NCBI RefSeq assembly: GCF_009720385.1
Contig: NZ_ML769301.1
Location: 558,001 to 622,000, forward strand
DNA length: 64,000 bases
Source of the DNA: Catellatospora vulcania
Lineage (GTDB): Bacteria > Actinomycetota > Actinomycetes > Mycobacteriales > Micromonosporaceae
Reading direction: 5' to 3'
In this document: one piece after another, positions 1 through 7,957 of the stretch
Layout: each line of letters opens with the position of its first letter
How positions within the stretch are numbered: position 1 is the first letter of the stretch
Notes under the pieces: generated by a model
The model's input: only the letters and a program-made list of their open reading frames with translations
Told to the model about the DNA's origin: nothing
Database searches by the model: none
Translations under genes and position numbers: made by a program

Positions 1-462
1 GACCGCGATCGTGGCGTCATTCGGCGTGCCGGCGCCGGCCCAGGCAGCACCTGTCACCGTGGCACGGCCACGACCAGCTACCTGTACCTGGGGGACCGCT
101 GGGCGGGCGCGTGGGGCGGGCCGGTCGGCGACTCCCAGTACGTCTGGCTGCCGATCGCGTTCCCGAGTGCCACCACGATGAGCCTGACCTGGTATCCGTC
201 GATCACCGTCGACGCGGCCGCGGGCACGGTGACCGGAGTCGCGCCGCCCTGCTACCGGGTGACGAACCGCAACAGCGGCAAGGTCGTCGACGTGGTGAGC
301 CAGTCGACGGCCAACAACGCCGAGATCAAGCAGTGGGCCTGGAACGGCGGCGGCAACCAGAGATGGGAGTTCCAGGACGCCGGCACCGGCGACGGCGCCG
401 ACATCCAGCAGTACGCCTGCGGCGCCGGCAACAACCAGCAATGGACCCGGGCCACGGCCTGA
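1..462 (+). pseudogene. Remnant of a secreted GH43 glycosidase with ricin-type lectin tail
   Basis: The window opens inside a signal-peptide-like stretch ending PAPAQA, readable only in frame 2. From about position 60 the sequence continues in frame 1 with TTSYLYLGDRWAGAWGGPV and SQYVWLP, the C-terminal end of exo-beta-1,3-galactanase-like GH43 domains. A ricin-type trefoil repeat follows (NSGKVVDV, QWAWNGGGNQRW) and then the end of another repeat (ADIQQYACGAGNNQQW). The whole catalytic core between signal peptide and domain end is missing, the junction is out of frame, and the lectin part is also shortened (two repeat halves fused). Family assignment rests on the GDRW/VWLP block and ricin QxW motifs. 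I read it as a deletion pseudogene; the start lies outside the window. An intact GH43 enzyme of a different subtype sits at 56952-58871. Confidence 0.6.
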
Positions 463-551
463 GCGCGGCACGGCCATGTTTAGGACGCGACAGGCACGGC
501 TATCCCTCGGCAACAGTCGTCATGCAACGGCTCATGGCAGAGGGATGTCCT

Positions 552-737
552 GTGTATCTATTCGACGCCGACAGCATCGTGGTCAGCACGGCAAACGAGC
601 TCCTGCGCACCCACCGACCCGTGTCGGTGGAAGACCAGTCCTGCGCCAACTGCGGCCAACCGGCGCCGTGCGACGCGGCGACGAACGCGCGCCAGATCCA
701 GGCGGCGGCCAGCCTCGCCGGGGAGTCGGCAGGCTGA
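552..737 (+). CDS. Small hypothetical protein with CxxC-type motif
   Basis: A 61-residue protein. The GTG at 552 is preceded by GAGGGA with a 6-base gap, a better ribosome site than the in-frame ATGs at 522 or 534. It begins YLFDADSIVVSTANELLRTH and carries SCANCGQPAPCDAA, two close cysteines plus a third, suggesting a tiny metal or redox site. Short proteins of this build (helical TANELLRxHRP part, then a Cys-rich part, then a basic helix) are frequent hypothetical proteins in Micromonosporaceae, as far as I can recall. No function can be assigned. It lies between the decayed GH43 gene and a GlsB-like gene. Confidence 0.5.
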   Translation: MYLFDADSIVVSTANELLRTHRPVSVEDQSCANCGQPAPCDAATNARQIQAAASLAGESAG

Positions 738-822
738 CCGGCCCGCCGGGTTTGCCCGCCGAATCGGGTGGGCATCACCGGCAGTGAAGGCAATATTTAT
801 TCGCTTATAAGGAGATCTGGTC

Positions 823-1092
823 ATGACCGTCGCCGGAATCATCTCTGCCATCATCGTGGGCCTCGTCATCGGCGCCCTCGGCCGCCTGGTCGTCCCGGGC
901 CGGCAGAACCTGCCGATCTGGCTGACCATCATCGTCGGCATCGTCGCCGCGCTCATCGGCACCGCCATCGCGCAGGCCGTCGGCGTCGCGGTCACCGACG
1001 GCATCGACTGGATCGAGCTCGTCTTCCAGATCGGCCTCGCCGCGCTGGGCGTCGCGCTGATCGCCGGCGTGCGCGGCCGCTCGGTCGTCTGA
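823..1092 (+). CDS. GlsB/YeaQ/YmgE-family small stress membrane protein
   Basis: An 89-residue protein made almost entirely of three hydrophobic helices (about residues 4-24, 31-48, 66-84) separated by short loops, with the typical GALGRLVVPGRQ loop after helix 1. Family members (E. coli YeaQ, YmgE; enterococcal GlsB) are inner-membrane proteins linked to general stress; the biochemical role is unknown. The ATG follows AAGGAGAT with ideal spacing. Upstream 790-812 is unusually AT-rich (AATATTTATTCGCTTATAA), a likely promoter. The gene is monocistronic, closed by a hairpin at 1115-1146. Confidence 0.85.
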   Translation: MTVAGIISAIIVGLVIGALGRLVVPGRQNLPIWLTIIVGIVAALIGTAIAQAVGVAVTDGIDWIELVFQIGLAALGVALIAGVRGRSVV

Positions 1093-1114
1093 CCGCGGCA
1101 GTAACCGCATCGCA

Positions 1115-1146
1115 GCCGGGCCCGGGACACACGTCCCGGGCCCGGC
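1115..1146 (+). terminator. Hairpin terminator after the GlsB-like gene
   Basis: Perfect 13-bp inverted repeat (GCCGGGCCCGGGA and its complement) with a 6-base loop, 22 bases after the stop. No U-run, as usual in actinomycetes. Confidence 0.7.
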
Positions 1147-1220
1147 GGCGTTCTGGCGTCGCCGGGCCGATGCCGGTGCGTCCGGCGTTAACCAGGCGAA
1201 TGCCCGGGTAGGTGATACGG

Positions 1221-2747
1221 GTGACAGATCAACCCGTAGTACTCGGTGGGCGCTACCGCCTGGTCGAACGCATCGGCACCGGCGGGATGGCCGTGGTGTG
1301 GCGCGCCTACGACCAGCTCCTCCACCGGACGGTGGCCGTGAAGATGCTCTCCCCGCGACTGGCGGCCCAGCCGGACAGCCTTCAGCTGCTGCGCACCGAG
1401 GCGCTCGCCGTGGCGGGCCTGAGCCATCCACGCATCACCAGCGTCTACGACTACGGGCAGCAGCCGGTCGACGGCCACGAGCAGCCCTACCTGGTCATGG
1501 AGCTGGTGGAGGGCGTCACGCTGCGGCAGGCGCTGCGCGACACCGAGTCCGGGCTCGGCTGGCAGTCGGCGGTGTCGGTCACCGCCGAGGTCGCCGCCGC
1601 CCTGGCCGCCGCCCATGCGCGTGGCATCGTGCACCGCGACGTCACGCCCGCCAACATCATGCTGACCTCGGCCGGGGTCAAGGTGCTCGACTTCGGCATC
1701 TGCGTGCTCACGGGATTCGACGACGGCCAGGACGACGAACTGGTGGGCACCGTCGACTACATCGCACCGGAACGCGTGACCGGACGCGGCGCCGTCACGC
1801 CCGCCAGCGACGTGTACTCGCTGGGCATGATCCTGTACCGCTGCCTGGCGGGGCGTCTGCCGTGGGACAGCACCACCCCTACGCGCAGGTTGCACCAGCA
1901 CGTGTACAGCCCGCCGGAGGTGCTCCCGCCGGTGCCGGGCATGCCTGCCGAGGTCATGGAGCTGTGCCTGAGCTGCCTGTCGAAGAACCCCGACGAGCGC
2001 CCGAGCGCCGCCGAGATAGCCGCCCGCCTGGGCCGCTGGAGCGACCCGGAACCCCGTAGGGCCCAGGCGGCGCAGGAAGAGGAGGAGCGCACCCGCCTGC
2101 TGGCCATGCCCGCCGAGTTCACCAGGCGCGACCCGCAACCGGCCACCGGTGCGGTCGAGCGGCTGGCCGCCTCGGTTCGCGGCATGCCGCCACGGCGGCG
2201 CGCGGGACTGTCCGCCGCCGCGATCACCGCCACCGGGCTGGTGGGCCTGCTGATGGTCAACGCGGGCCGGGCGGACGTGGCCGAGGCGAGCCAGACACCG
2301 AGTCCGACGGATTCCTGCCAGGTCGCGTTCCGGGTCAGCGCGGCCGGGACCGCGTACACCGCGTCGCTCACCGTCAGCGCCACCCGTGACCGGCCGCAGC
2401 CGTGGCAGCTGGCCTTCACCGTCGACGACGGCTGGCATGTCGGCGGCGGCGGACCGGTGACGGTCCGCCAGGACGGCAGGCAGGCCGTCGTCATCGGACA
2501 CGAAGCCCTCGCCGCGGGCACCCCGGTCACCATCGAGCTGGCGGGCAACGGCAGCGCGTCGGGCGCAGCTCCGGCGGACTTCACGCTCGACGGCGCCGCC
2601 TGCCGGAGCGAGGTCAACGTGGTCAGCACGGTGCCGTCGCCGGTGGTCGTGGTGAAGCCCGCCCCCGCGGCGCCGCCTGGGCCGCCCGGAACGCCGGAGC
2701 ATCCGGGCGGCAAACCCAAGCCGAAGAAGCCGAAGTCGAAGCCGTAG
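1221..2747 (+). CDS. Membrane Ser/Thr protein kinase with extracellular CBM2-like domain
   Basis: PknB-type kinase of 508 residues: Gly-loop GTGGMAVVW, VAVK lysine, HRD at 138-140, DFG, GTVDYIAPE. The catalytic-loop lysine of HRDxKxxN is threonine (HRDVTPAN, T142), which may lower activity. A juxtamembrane stretch rich in Arg/Glu leads to one membrane helix at about 330-350. Outside, residues about 364-462 look like a family 2 carbohydrate-binding module: a bracketing Cys pair (DSCQ and AACR), alternating TASLTVSAT strands, TPVTIELAGNG and a PADFTLDG end. The tail is Pro/Lys-rich (KPKPKKPKSKP) and could touch the wall. I infer a sensor of wall or sugar polymers. GTG 1221 was chosen because GGTAGG sits 8 bases upstream; an in-frame GTG at 1212 is possible. 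It ends 20 bases from the convergent YihY gene. Confidence 0.85.
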   Translation: MTDQPVVLGGRYRLVERIGTGGMAVVWRAYDQLLHRTVAVKMLSPRLAAQPDSLQLLRTEALAVAGLSHPRITSVYDYGQQPVDGHEQPYLVMELVEGVTLRQALRDTESGLGWQSAVSVTAEVAAALAAAHARGIVHRDVTPANIMLTSAGVKVLDFGICVLTGFDDGQDDELVGTVDYIAPERVTGRGAVTPASDVYSLGMILYRCLAGRLPWDSTTPTRRLHQHVYSPPEVLPPVPGMPAEVMELCLSCLSKNPDERPSAAEIAARLGRWSDPEPRRAQAAQEEEERTRLLAMPAEFTRRDPQPATGAVERLAASVRGMPPRRRAGLSAAAITATGLVGLLMVNAGRADVAEASQTPSPTDSCQVAFRVSAAGTAYTASLTVSATRDRPQPWQLAFTVDDGWHVGGGGPVTVRQDGRQAVVIGHEALAAGTPVTIELAGNGSASGAAPADFTLDGAACRSEVNVVSTVPSPVVVVKPAPAAPPGPPGTPEHPGGKPKPKKPKSKP

Positions 2748-2767
2748 CACAGCCGCGCCGCAGCGGA

Positions 2768-3763
2768 TCAGAGCTGCTGCTTGTCAGCTTGATCGATCGC
2801 GGAACTGTCCCGCACCTGCAGGTAGGGCTCACTGTCGGCGGGGTGGCCGGCGGCGATGGCACGCTGGCGTTCGAGTTCGGCGTCCAGTTCGGCGCCGAAC
2901 AGGATGGCCAGATTGGAGATCCACAGCCAGACCAGGAACACGATGACGCCGCCGAGGCTGCCGTAGGTCTCGGCGTACGAGCCGAAGTGCGCCGCGTAGT
3001 AGCCGAAGCCGGCCGACGCGGCGATCCACAGCACCACGGCGACCAGCCCGCCGGGGCTGACCCACCGGAAGCCGCCCTGCCGCGCGTTGGGCGAAGCCCA
3101 GTACAGGATCGCGAACAGCAGTGCGATCAGCACGATCAGCACCGGCCACTTGCCGATCTGCCAGGCCGTGACCACCGGCCCGGACAGCCCGAGCACCCCG
3201 CCGAGCGCCTCGGCCAGCCGCCCGCTGATCACGACGATGAGGACGCTCGCGACCAGCAGCGCGCCGCTGGCCAGGGTCACCGCGAGCCTGATCGGCAACC
3301 GCTTCCACAGCGGCCGTCCCTCGGGCACGTCGTAGATCGCGTTGGACGCCTGCATGAACGCGTCGACGTAGCCCGACGCCGACCACATGGCGACGGCCAG
3401 CCCGATGATCGCGGCGATGCCCGCCTTGCTGTCGTTGGCCTGCACGTTGTCGAGCGCGGCCGTGAACACCTCCCGCACCGCGGTCGGCATGACGGGGGTG
3501 ACGTCGTTGAGGACGTCGTCGACGAGCCGGTCGTCGAACAGGCCGACGGCCGCGGCCAGCACCAGGATGCCGGGGAAAAGCGACAGCACGCCGTAGTAGG
3601 TCAGGGCGGCCGCCCATACCTGCAGGCTGTCGGTGTCGAACTCCTTGGCGGTGCGGATCAGCACCTTGCCCCAGGCCCGCAGGCTGAGCTGGGTGGGACT
3701 GCGGGGCCCCGCATCGGGTGGGGGAGCGGGCACTTTGCTCTTCGGCACGGGGTCGGAGGTCAT
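2768..3763 (-). CDS. YihY/BrkB-family inner membrane protein
   Basis: A 331-residue protein with about six membrane helices and the family hallmarks: an N-terminal AAALTYYGVLSLFPG helix, MWSASGYVDAFMQASNAIY, and the late YGSLGGVIVFLVWLWISN segment. BrkB/YihY proteins were once called RNase BN by mistake; the true role is unknown, though they are associated with envelope and serum-resistance phenotypes. The chosen ATG is preceded by AGGGG on its strand; longer frames upstream overlap the divergent promoter region and lack ribosome sites. Divergent from the MMPL gene, convergent with the kinase. Confidence 0.85.
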   Translation of the reverse strand: MTSDPVPKSKVPAPPPDAGPRSPTQLSLRAWGKVLIRTAKEFDTDSLQVWAAALTYYGVLSLFPGILVLAAAVGLFDDRLVDDVLNDVTPVMPTAVREVFTAALDNVQANDSKAGIAAIIGLAVAMWSASGYVDAFMQASNAIYDVPEGRPLWKRLPIRLAVTLASGALLVASVLIVVISGRLAEALGGVLGLSGPVVTAWQIGKWPVLIVLIALLFAILYWASPNARQGGFRWVSPGGLVAVVLWIAASAGFGYYAAHFGSYAETYGSLGGVIVFLVWLWISNLAILFGAELDAELERQRAIAAGHPADSEPYLQVRDSSAIDQADKQQL

Positions 3764-3802
3764 GCCCCTGCCATACCGCGGCCGGGCTGCCGCTAACCCG
3801 CC

Positions 3803-3827
3803 GTTTGCCGGGCGGGCGGCCGGGTAC
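3803..3827 (+). promoter_or_regulatory. SigB-type promoter of the MMPL unit
   Basis: GTTT, 15 bases, then GGGTAC: an exact fit to the actinobacterial SigB-like consensus GNNT-N14-16-GGGTAY. It lies 101 bases before the leader ORF. GGGTACCC is itself palindromic, but I find no matching -35 on the other strand. Confidence 0.55.
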
Positions 3828-3927
3828 CCGACTGGCGAAATCCCATCGTCTGCCGAACCGCCCCGCGCGAACGGCCACTCGTGGCTGCGCGGAGCGGGTC
3901 GGCAGACGCCGCCACAGGAGGAACACC

Positions 3928-3978
3928 ATGCGTATGAGGCAGCCCGCCCCCGTCTCCGCCGTGCGGGTGCAGCCGTGA
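3928..3978 (+). CDS. Leader peptide ORF upstream of the MMPL gene
   Basis: A 16-codon ORF (MRMRQPAPVSAVRVQP) with the strongest ribosome site of the area: AGGAGG six bases before its ATG. Its TGA overlaps the GTG start of the MMPL gene (GTGA), whereas the MMPL start itself has no good ribosome site. This is the layout of a translationally coupled leader. A frameshift joining it to the MMPL protein is the alternative reading. Confidence 0.5.
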   Translation: MRMRQPAPVSAVRVQP

Positions 3979-6464
3979 GCGCCGCGGCCCCACCGTCCGG
4001 TGAGGACATGCCGGCGCGCAGCCGCTGGCGCCCGAGCAGGCTGCTGGAGTACTACGCGATCTCGGTGGTCTGGCTGCGCTGGGTCGTCGTGGCCGGCTGG
4101 ATCGCGGCCGTGGCGGCGTCGCTGGTGTACCTGCCGCCCATCGGCCACGGCGGCAGCGACCTGGGCCAGCTCGTGTCCACCGACAATGCCGCCGTGCAGA
4201 GCGAGATCCGCTCGTACGAGAAGTTCGGCGTCCCGCTGCTGAGCCGGGTCTCGGTGGTGCAGCGCAAACCGGACGGCCTGCCGCTGTCGGTGCAGGCCGA
4301 AGCCGTGCAGCGCGCCCGCGCCCTCACCCAGGGCGAGTTCCCCGACGCCGCGCCCATCGTCGCGGCCGTGCCGGTCACCAACACGCTGCAGCTGATGCCG
4401 GGCTCGCAGGAGAACGGCACGACCATCATCACGATGCTGTTCACCCCGCCGGAAGTCAGCTTCGCGGCCCAGCTGGCCGCGGCGGAGAAGTTCGCGGCCG
4501 CGCACTACGACGCCGACGACGCCGTGGTCGGGGTGACCGGCTCGGTCCCGGCCCGGGTCGAGCAGGGCGACCTCGTCCTGTCGACGCTGCCCTGGCTGGA
4601 GGCGGTGACCGTCGCGGCGGTGTTCCTGATCGTCGCGATCGCGTTCCGTTCGCTGATCGCGCCGCTGCTGGCCCTGGGCGTGGCCGGGGTCGCGATCCTG
4701 CTGACCCTGCACGTCGGCGGCGCGCTGGCCGAACGGCTGGGCGTGCCCGTGCCGCAGGAGACCCAGCCGCTGCTGGTGGCGCTGCTGCTCGGCGTGGTCA
4801 CCGACTACGTCGTGTTCTACCTGGCCGCGGTGCGCACCCAGCTCGCCGCGGGCGCGGGCAGGCTGGAGGCGGCGGAGCACGCGACCGCCCGGTTCACGCC
4901 GATCATCGCCACCGCCGGGGCCACCGCCGCGGCCGGCACCGGTGCGCTGATAGTCGCCGGATCGGCTGCGTTCCGGGCGTTCGGGCCGGGCATGGCGCTG
5001 GCGGTGCTCATCGGCATGGTCGTTTCGGTCACTCTGGTGCCCGCACTGCTGGCCATCCTGGGGCGCGCGGTGCTGTGGTCGCCCCGCCGCTGGCGGTCGG
5101 CCGAGCCGAGCACCGCGGAGCCGGAGGTGGGCAGCGGGCGCTGGTCGCGCCTGCTGACCCGGCCCTGGGTCGCGGCGCCTGTGCTCCTGCTGTGCGCAGC
5201 CGGTCTCGTGGTGGCCGCGCTGCCCGTCCGCGACCTCGCGCTGGGGGTGTCGTTCGTCGAGGCGCTGCCCGCCGACCACCCGACCCGCCAGGCCGCCGTC
5301 CAGGCCCAGACCGGCTTCGCCGAGGGCATCCTGTCACCCACCGAACTGCTCCTGGAGGGCCCGGGGGTGGCCACGCACGAGGCGGAGCTGGCCAAACTGC
5401 AGCAGGCGCTGCGCAAGACACCCGGGGTGGCCGGCGTGGTCGGCCCGGGTGACGACGCGATCCCGGAGGAACTGCACCTGTTCCGCGCCCCCGACGGCAC
5501 CGCGGCGCGCTACCTGCTGATCCTGTCCGACGAGCCGCTGGGCGCTAGCGCCGTGCAGACCCTGTCCCGGCTCCAGCAGGACATGCCCGGCCTGGTGCGA
5601 TCCGCGGGGCTGACCGACGTGCGGACCAGCATCGGCGGCGACACCGCCATCGCGCAGCTCATCGTCGACCAGACCATGCAGGACCTCGGCCGGATCGCGC
5701 TCGCGGCGCTGGCCGCGAACCTGCTGTTCCTCATGCTGTTCCTGCGCGCGCTGGTGGCTCCGATCGGCCTGCTCGCGTGCAGCGTGCTCGCCATCGGCGC
5801 GACGCTCGGATTGACCACCTGGCTTTTCCAGGACGTGCTGGGGGCCGACGGGCTCACCTTCTACGTGCCCTTCGCCGCCGCGGTGCTGCTGGTCGCGCTC
5901 GGGTCGGACTACAACATCTTCGGCGTCGGCCCGGCCTGGAAGGAGGCCCGGGGACGGCCGCTGCGCGAGGCGCTCGCCATCACGCTGCCGCAGTCGGCGC
6001 GTGCGATCCGCATCGCCGCATTCACCCTCGCCGTCAGCTTCGGGCTGCTGGCCATGGTGCCGCTGCGACCGTTCCGGGAACTCGCGTTCGCACTGTCGGT
6101 CGGCATCCTCATCGACGCGTTCATCGTGCGGTCGATCCTCGCCCCGGCGCTGCTGACCGTCCTGGGCTCGGCCAGCGAATGGCCGGGACGCCGGCTGTTC
6201 GGCCGGGCCGACGCGCTCCGCCGTCCGGACGACGTGCCGTCGGCCGAGGAGGAGGCGGAGGAGGAGAAGGAGGCGGCCGACGCCGCCTCGACCAGGAGCC
6301 CGCACGCTGCACCGCGTGCGGCGGGCGAGGCGGCGGATGCCACCTCGCCCGGTGGTCCGGACGCCGCACCGGCGGAGGAGGCGGCGGACGCCGCCTCGAC
6401 CAGGAGTCCGGACACCGCACCCCCACCGCAGGAGAAGGCGGCGCACGCCACCTCGACCGAATGA
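3975..6464 (+). CDS. MMPL-family (RND) membrane transporter
   Basis: An 829-residue RND-type transporter of the MMPL class: N-terminal helix (VVWLRWVVVAGWIAAV), a large outer loop, a helix bundle, then a second copy of loop plus bundle. The family Asp in helix 4 is visible (GVVTDYVVFYLAA) and again in the second half (VALGSDYNIFGVGPAW). MMPL proteins export lipids or toxic compounds using the proton gradient; substrate here unknown. The last 80 residues are a cytoplasmic acidic Ala/Glu tail with repeated ADAASTRSP units. The GTG at 3975 overlaps a 16-codon leader ORF, so translation is probably coupled. An SigB-like promoter lies at 3803-3827. Confidence 0.85.
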   Translation: MSAAAPPSGEDMPARSRWRPSRLLEYYAISVVWLRWVVVAGWIAAVAASLVYLPPIGHGGSDLGQLVSTDNAAVQSEIRSYEKFGVPLLSRVSVVQRKPDGLPLSVQAEAVQRARALTQGEFPDAAPIVAAVPVTNTLQLMPGSQENGTTIITMLFTPPEVSFAAQLAAAEKFAAAHYDADDAVVGVTGSVPARVEQGDLVLSTLPWLEAVTVAAVFLIVAIAFRSLIAPLLALGVAGVAILLTLHVGGALAERLGVPVPQETQPLLVALLLGVVTDYVVFYLAAVRTQLAAGAGRLEAAEHATARFTPIIATAGATAAAGTGALIVAGSAAFRAFGPGMALAVLIGMVVSVTLVPALLAILGRAVLWSPRRWRSAEPSTAEPEVGSGRWSRLLTRPWVAAPVLLLCAAGLVVAALPVRDLALGVSFVEALPADHPTRQAAVQAQTGFAEGILSPTELLLEGPGVATHEAELAKLQQALRKTPGVAGVVGPGDDAIPEELHLFRAPDGTAARYLLILSDEPLGASAVQTLSRLQQDMPGLVRSAGLTDVRTSIGGDTAIAQLIVDQTMQDLGRIALAALAANLLFLMLFLRALVAPIGLLACSVLAIGATLGLTTWLFQDVLGADGLTFYVPFAAAVLLVALGSDYNIFGVGPAWKEARGRPLREALAITLPQSARAIRIAAFTLAVSFGLLAMVPLRPFRELAFALSVGILIDAFIVRSILAPALLTVLGSASEWPGRRLFGRADALRRPDDVPSAEEEAEEEKEAADAASTRSPHAAPRAAGEAADATSPGGPDAAPAEEAADAASTRSPDTAPPPQEKAAHATSTE

Positions 6465-6472
6465 CCGGCACT

Positions 6473-6497
6473 GCATAAGAAGCGGGCGCACGGGTAT
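6473..6497 (+). promoter_or_regulatory. SigB-type promoter of the 6535 gene
   Basis: GCAT, 15 bases, then GGGTAT, matching GNNT-N15-GGGTAY, 38 bases before the start codon at 6535. Confidence 0.45.
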
Positions 6498-6534
6498 CGG
6501 CCCGCCAACACCACACCTCGAAGGGGAGATGACA

Positions 6535-6897
6535 ATGCCAAGCAAGGACGACGCCCTCACCGGCGCACAGGATGCGCTGAACACGGCCTCCGCCGCCGTC
6601 GCCGAGAAGGCCGCGGAAGCCAAGCAGGCCGCGATCGACACCGGACACGCCCTGGCGGCCGGCGCCGGCGAGCTCAAGGCCAACGTCACCCACACCGCCG
6701 TGGTGGCCAAGGACGCGGCCGCCGAGGCCCTGTCGGCGGTCAACGAGCGCATCCCGCACACCGCCGACGAGTGGGAGACCGCGGGCCGGGACCTGCTGGC
6801 CAGCATCCGCCGCAACCCGACGCCGTGGGCCACCGGCGCCGCGGTGTTCCTCGTCGGCTGGCTGCTCGGCCGCAACTCGGCCGGGTCGAAGAAGTAA
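6535..6897 (+). CDS. Alanine-rich helical protein with C-terminal membrane anchor
   Basis: A 120-residue protein: a long Ala/Lys/Glu amphipathic helix region (repeated AAEKAAEAKQAA-like heptads) followed by one C-terminal membrane helix (WATGAAVFLVGWLLG) and a basic end. The build recalls DUF883/ElaB- or LEA-like tail-anchored stress proteins; no sequence signature lets me name it. ATG 6535 is preceded by AAGGGGAG at proper distance; ATG 6529 is too close. The next gene (DUF948) begins 6 bases after the stop, so the two form an operon behind a SigB-type promoter. Confidence 0.7.
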   Translation: MPSKDDALTGAQDALNTASAAVAEKAAEAKQAAIDTGHALAAGAGELKANVTHTAVVAKDAAAEALSAVNERIPHTADEWETAGRDLLASIRRNPTPWATGAAVFLVGWLLGRNSAGSKK

Positions 6898-6903
6898 CCG
6901 CCG

Positions 6904-7299
6904 ATGTCGGGTACGGAGATCGCGGCGCTGGTCGCCTCGGGAGCCTTCGCGATGCTGGTGCTCGTGCTCGCGGTGCCGATCCTGCGCCTGCGGCGCACCG
7001 TCGACGCGACCACCGACATGATCCGTGAGGTGACCGCCAAGACGGGCCCGCTGCTGGACAACGTCAACCACACCATCGACGAGGTGAACACCACCGTCGG
7101 GCAGGTGCAGACCACGCTGGACGGCGTCAACCTCCAGCTGGTCCGGGTCGACGCGGTTACCGGACCGCTGTCGGCCGCCGCGGCGAACATCGCCAAGGTC
7201 GCGAACTCGGTGACCGAGGCGTCGGCGTCGCCGCTGGGCAAGGCCGCGGCGGTGGCGTTCGGCATCCGCCGCGCCGTCGCCGCCCGGTCCCACCGGTAG
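6904..7299 (+). CDS. DUF948-family membrane protein
   Basis: A 131-residue protein with one N-terminal membrane helix (ALVASGAFAMLVLVLAVPIL) and a soluble helical region with the DUF948 spacing: TVDATTDMIREVTAKTGPLL, NVNHTIDEVNTTVGQV. Members are small anchored coiled-coil proteins (YtxG-like in Bacillus, a general stress protein); function unknown. It is the second gene of a two-gene operon and is closed by a hairpin at 7310-7336. Confidence 0.8.
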   Translation: MSGTEIAALVASGAFAMLVLVLAVPILRLRRTVDATTDMIREVTAKTGPLLDNVNHTIDEVNTTVGQVQTTLDGVNLQLVRVDAVTGPLSAAAANIAKVANSVTEASASPLGKAAAVAFGIRRAVAARSHR

Positions 7300-7309
7300 C
7301 GACGTGAAT

Positions 7310-7336
7310 GGCCGGGCCCGGCATCCGGGCCCGGCC
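7310..7336. terminator. Bidirectional hairpin terminator
   Basis: Perfect 12-bp stem (GGCCGGGCCCGG) with a 3-base loop between convergent DUF948 and MarR genes; can serve both strands. Confidence 0.75.
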
Positions 7337-7346
7337 ACGCGGTCGA

Positions 7347-7868
7347 TCAGATCCCTTTCGCCCGCGCGCCCGCCCCGCGCTGCCTGCCCGCGCTGCCGAG
7401 GTGGGCCCGGAGCGCGGCCGCGATGTCGCCCGCCGCGGTGAGCTGCTCAGGGGTGAGCGCGGCCACGAACAGCTCCCGCACGGCACTCAGATGCGGCACC
7501 GTCGCCTGCCGGAACGACTGCAGGCCGGTGGCTGTCAGCACGATGTCGGCGCCCCTGCTGTCGGCGGCGCACTCCTCGCGGCGGATCAGGTCGCGCCGCT
7601 CCATCCGGCCCAGGTGATGGGAGAGCCGGCTGCGTTCCCAGTCGATGTGGGCCGCCAGGTCGGACGAGCGCATCCGGTGTCCCTCGGCCTCGCTGAGCGC
7701 GAGCAGCACCGCGTAGTCGCCTGACGACAGCGACGACTCGCTCTGCAGCCGGGCGGTCAGCTGGGACCGCAGACCTTCAGAGGTCTCGATGAAGTCGCGC
7801 CATATCCGCAGTTCCTCGGTCGTGGGCAGCTTGCGTGCCCGGCGCGGCCGTGGTGTGTCGTGCGTCAT
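7347..7868 (-). CDS. MarR-family transcriptional repressor
   Basis: A 173-residue winged-helix protein: recognition region MRSSDLAAHIDWERSRLSHHLGRMERRDLI, wing RREECAADSRGADIVLTATG, and flanking dimerisation helices. W-E-R-S-R-L-S-H-H-L-G is typical of the actinobacterial MarR branch that controls oxidoreductases. The ATG at 7868 is preceded by GGAGG. The gene faces away from two luciferase-like monooxygenase genes; two identical palindromes lie in the 89-base gap, so it very likely represses both itself and the oxidoreductase operon. The inducing ligand is unknown. Confidence 0.85.
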   Translation of the reverse strand: MTHDTPRPRRARKLPTTEELRIWRDFIETSEGLRSQLTARLQSESSLSSGDYAVLLALSEAEGHRMRSSDLAAHIDWERSRLSHHLGRMERRDLIRREECAADSRGADIVLTATGLQSFRQATVPHLSAVRELFVAALTPEQLTAAGDIAAALRAHLGSAGRQRGAGARAKGI

Positions 7869-7877
7869 TCCGCCTCC

Positions 7878-7893
7878 GATTGACATGTCAATC
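7878..7893. promoter_or_regulatory. MarR operator 1
   Basis: Perfect 16-bp palindrome GATTGACATGTCAATC. Its TTGACA also serves as the -35 of the rightward promoter. Confidence 0.7.
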
Positions 7894-7909
7894 ATACCCG
7901 AGCTACTAA
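7880..7909 (+). promoter_or_regulatory. Promoter of the LLM oxidoreductase operon
   Basis: TTGACA at 7880-7885, 18 bases, TACTAA at 7904-7909. The -35 is inside operator 1 and the start point falls in operator 2. On the other strand TTGACA (7922-7917) and TATGAT form a likely MarR promoter, with a longer 19-base spacer. Confidence 0.5.
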
Positions 7910-7922
7910 TTGACATGTCAAT
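7909..7922. promoter_or_regulatory. MarR operator 2
   Basis: Second copy of the palindrome (ATTGACATGTCAAT), centre 30 bp from operator 1, about three helical turns, so two dimers could bind on the same face. Confidence 0.7.
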
Positions 7923-7957
7923 CAGCCGCGCGGCAGGGGCCGGAGGAGGGGGAGAGC

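Noticed and set aside
1187-1212. SigB-like promoter before the kinase
   Set aside because: GTTA-N16-GGGTAG resembles the consensus, but the -35 lacks the final T and the -10 ends in G; too weak to list.
6240-6440. Repeat array in the MMPL tail as a CRISPR-like or tandem repeat locus
   Set aside because: It is an in-frame low-complexity coding repeat (ADAASTRSP units), with imperfect copies and no spacers.
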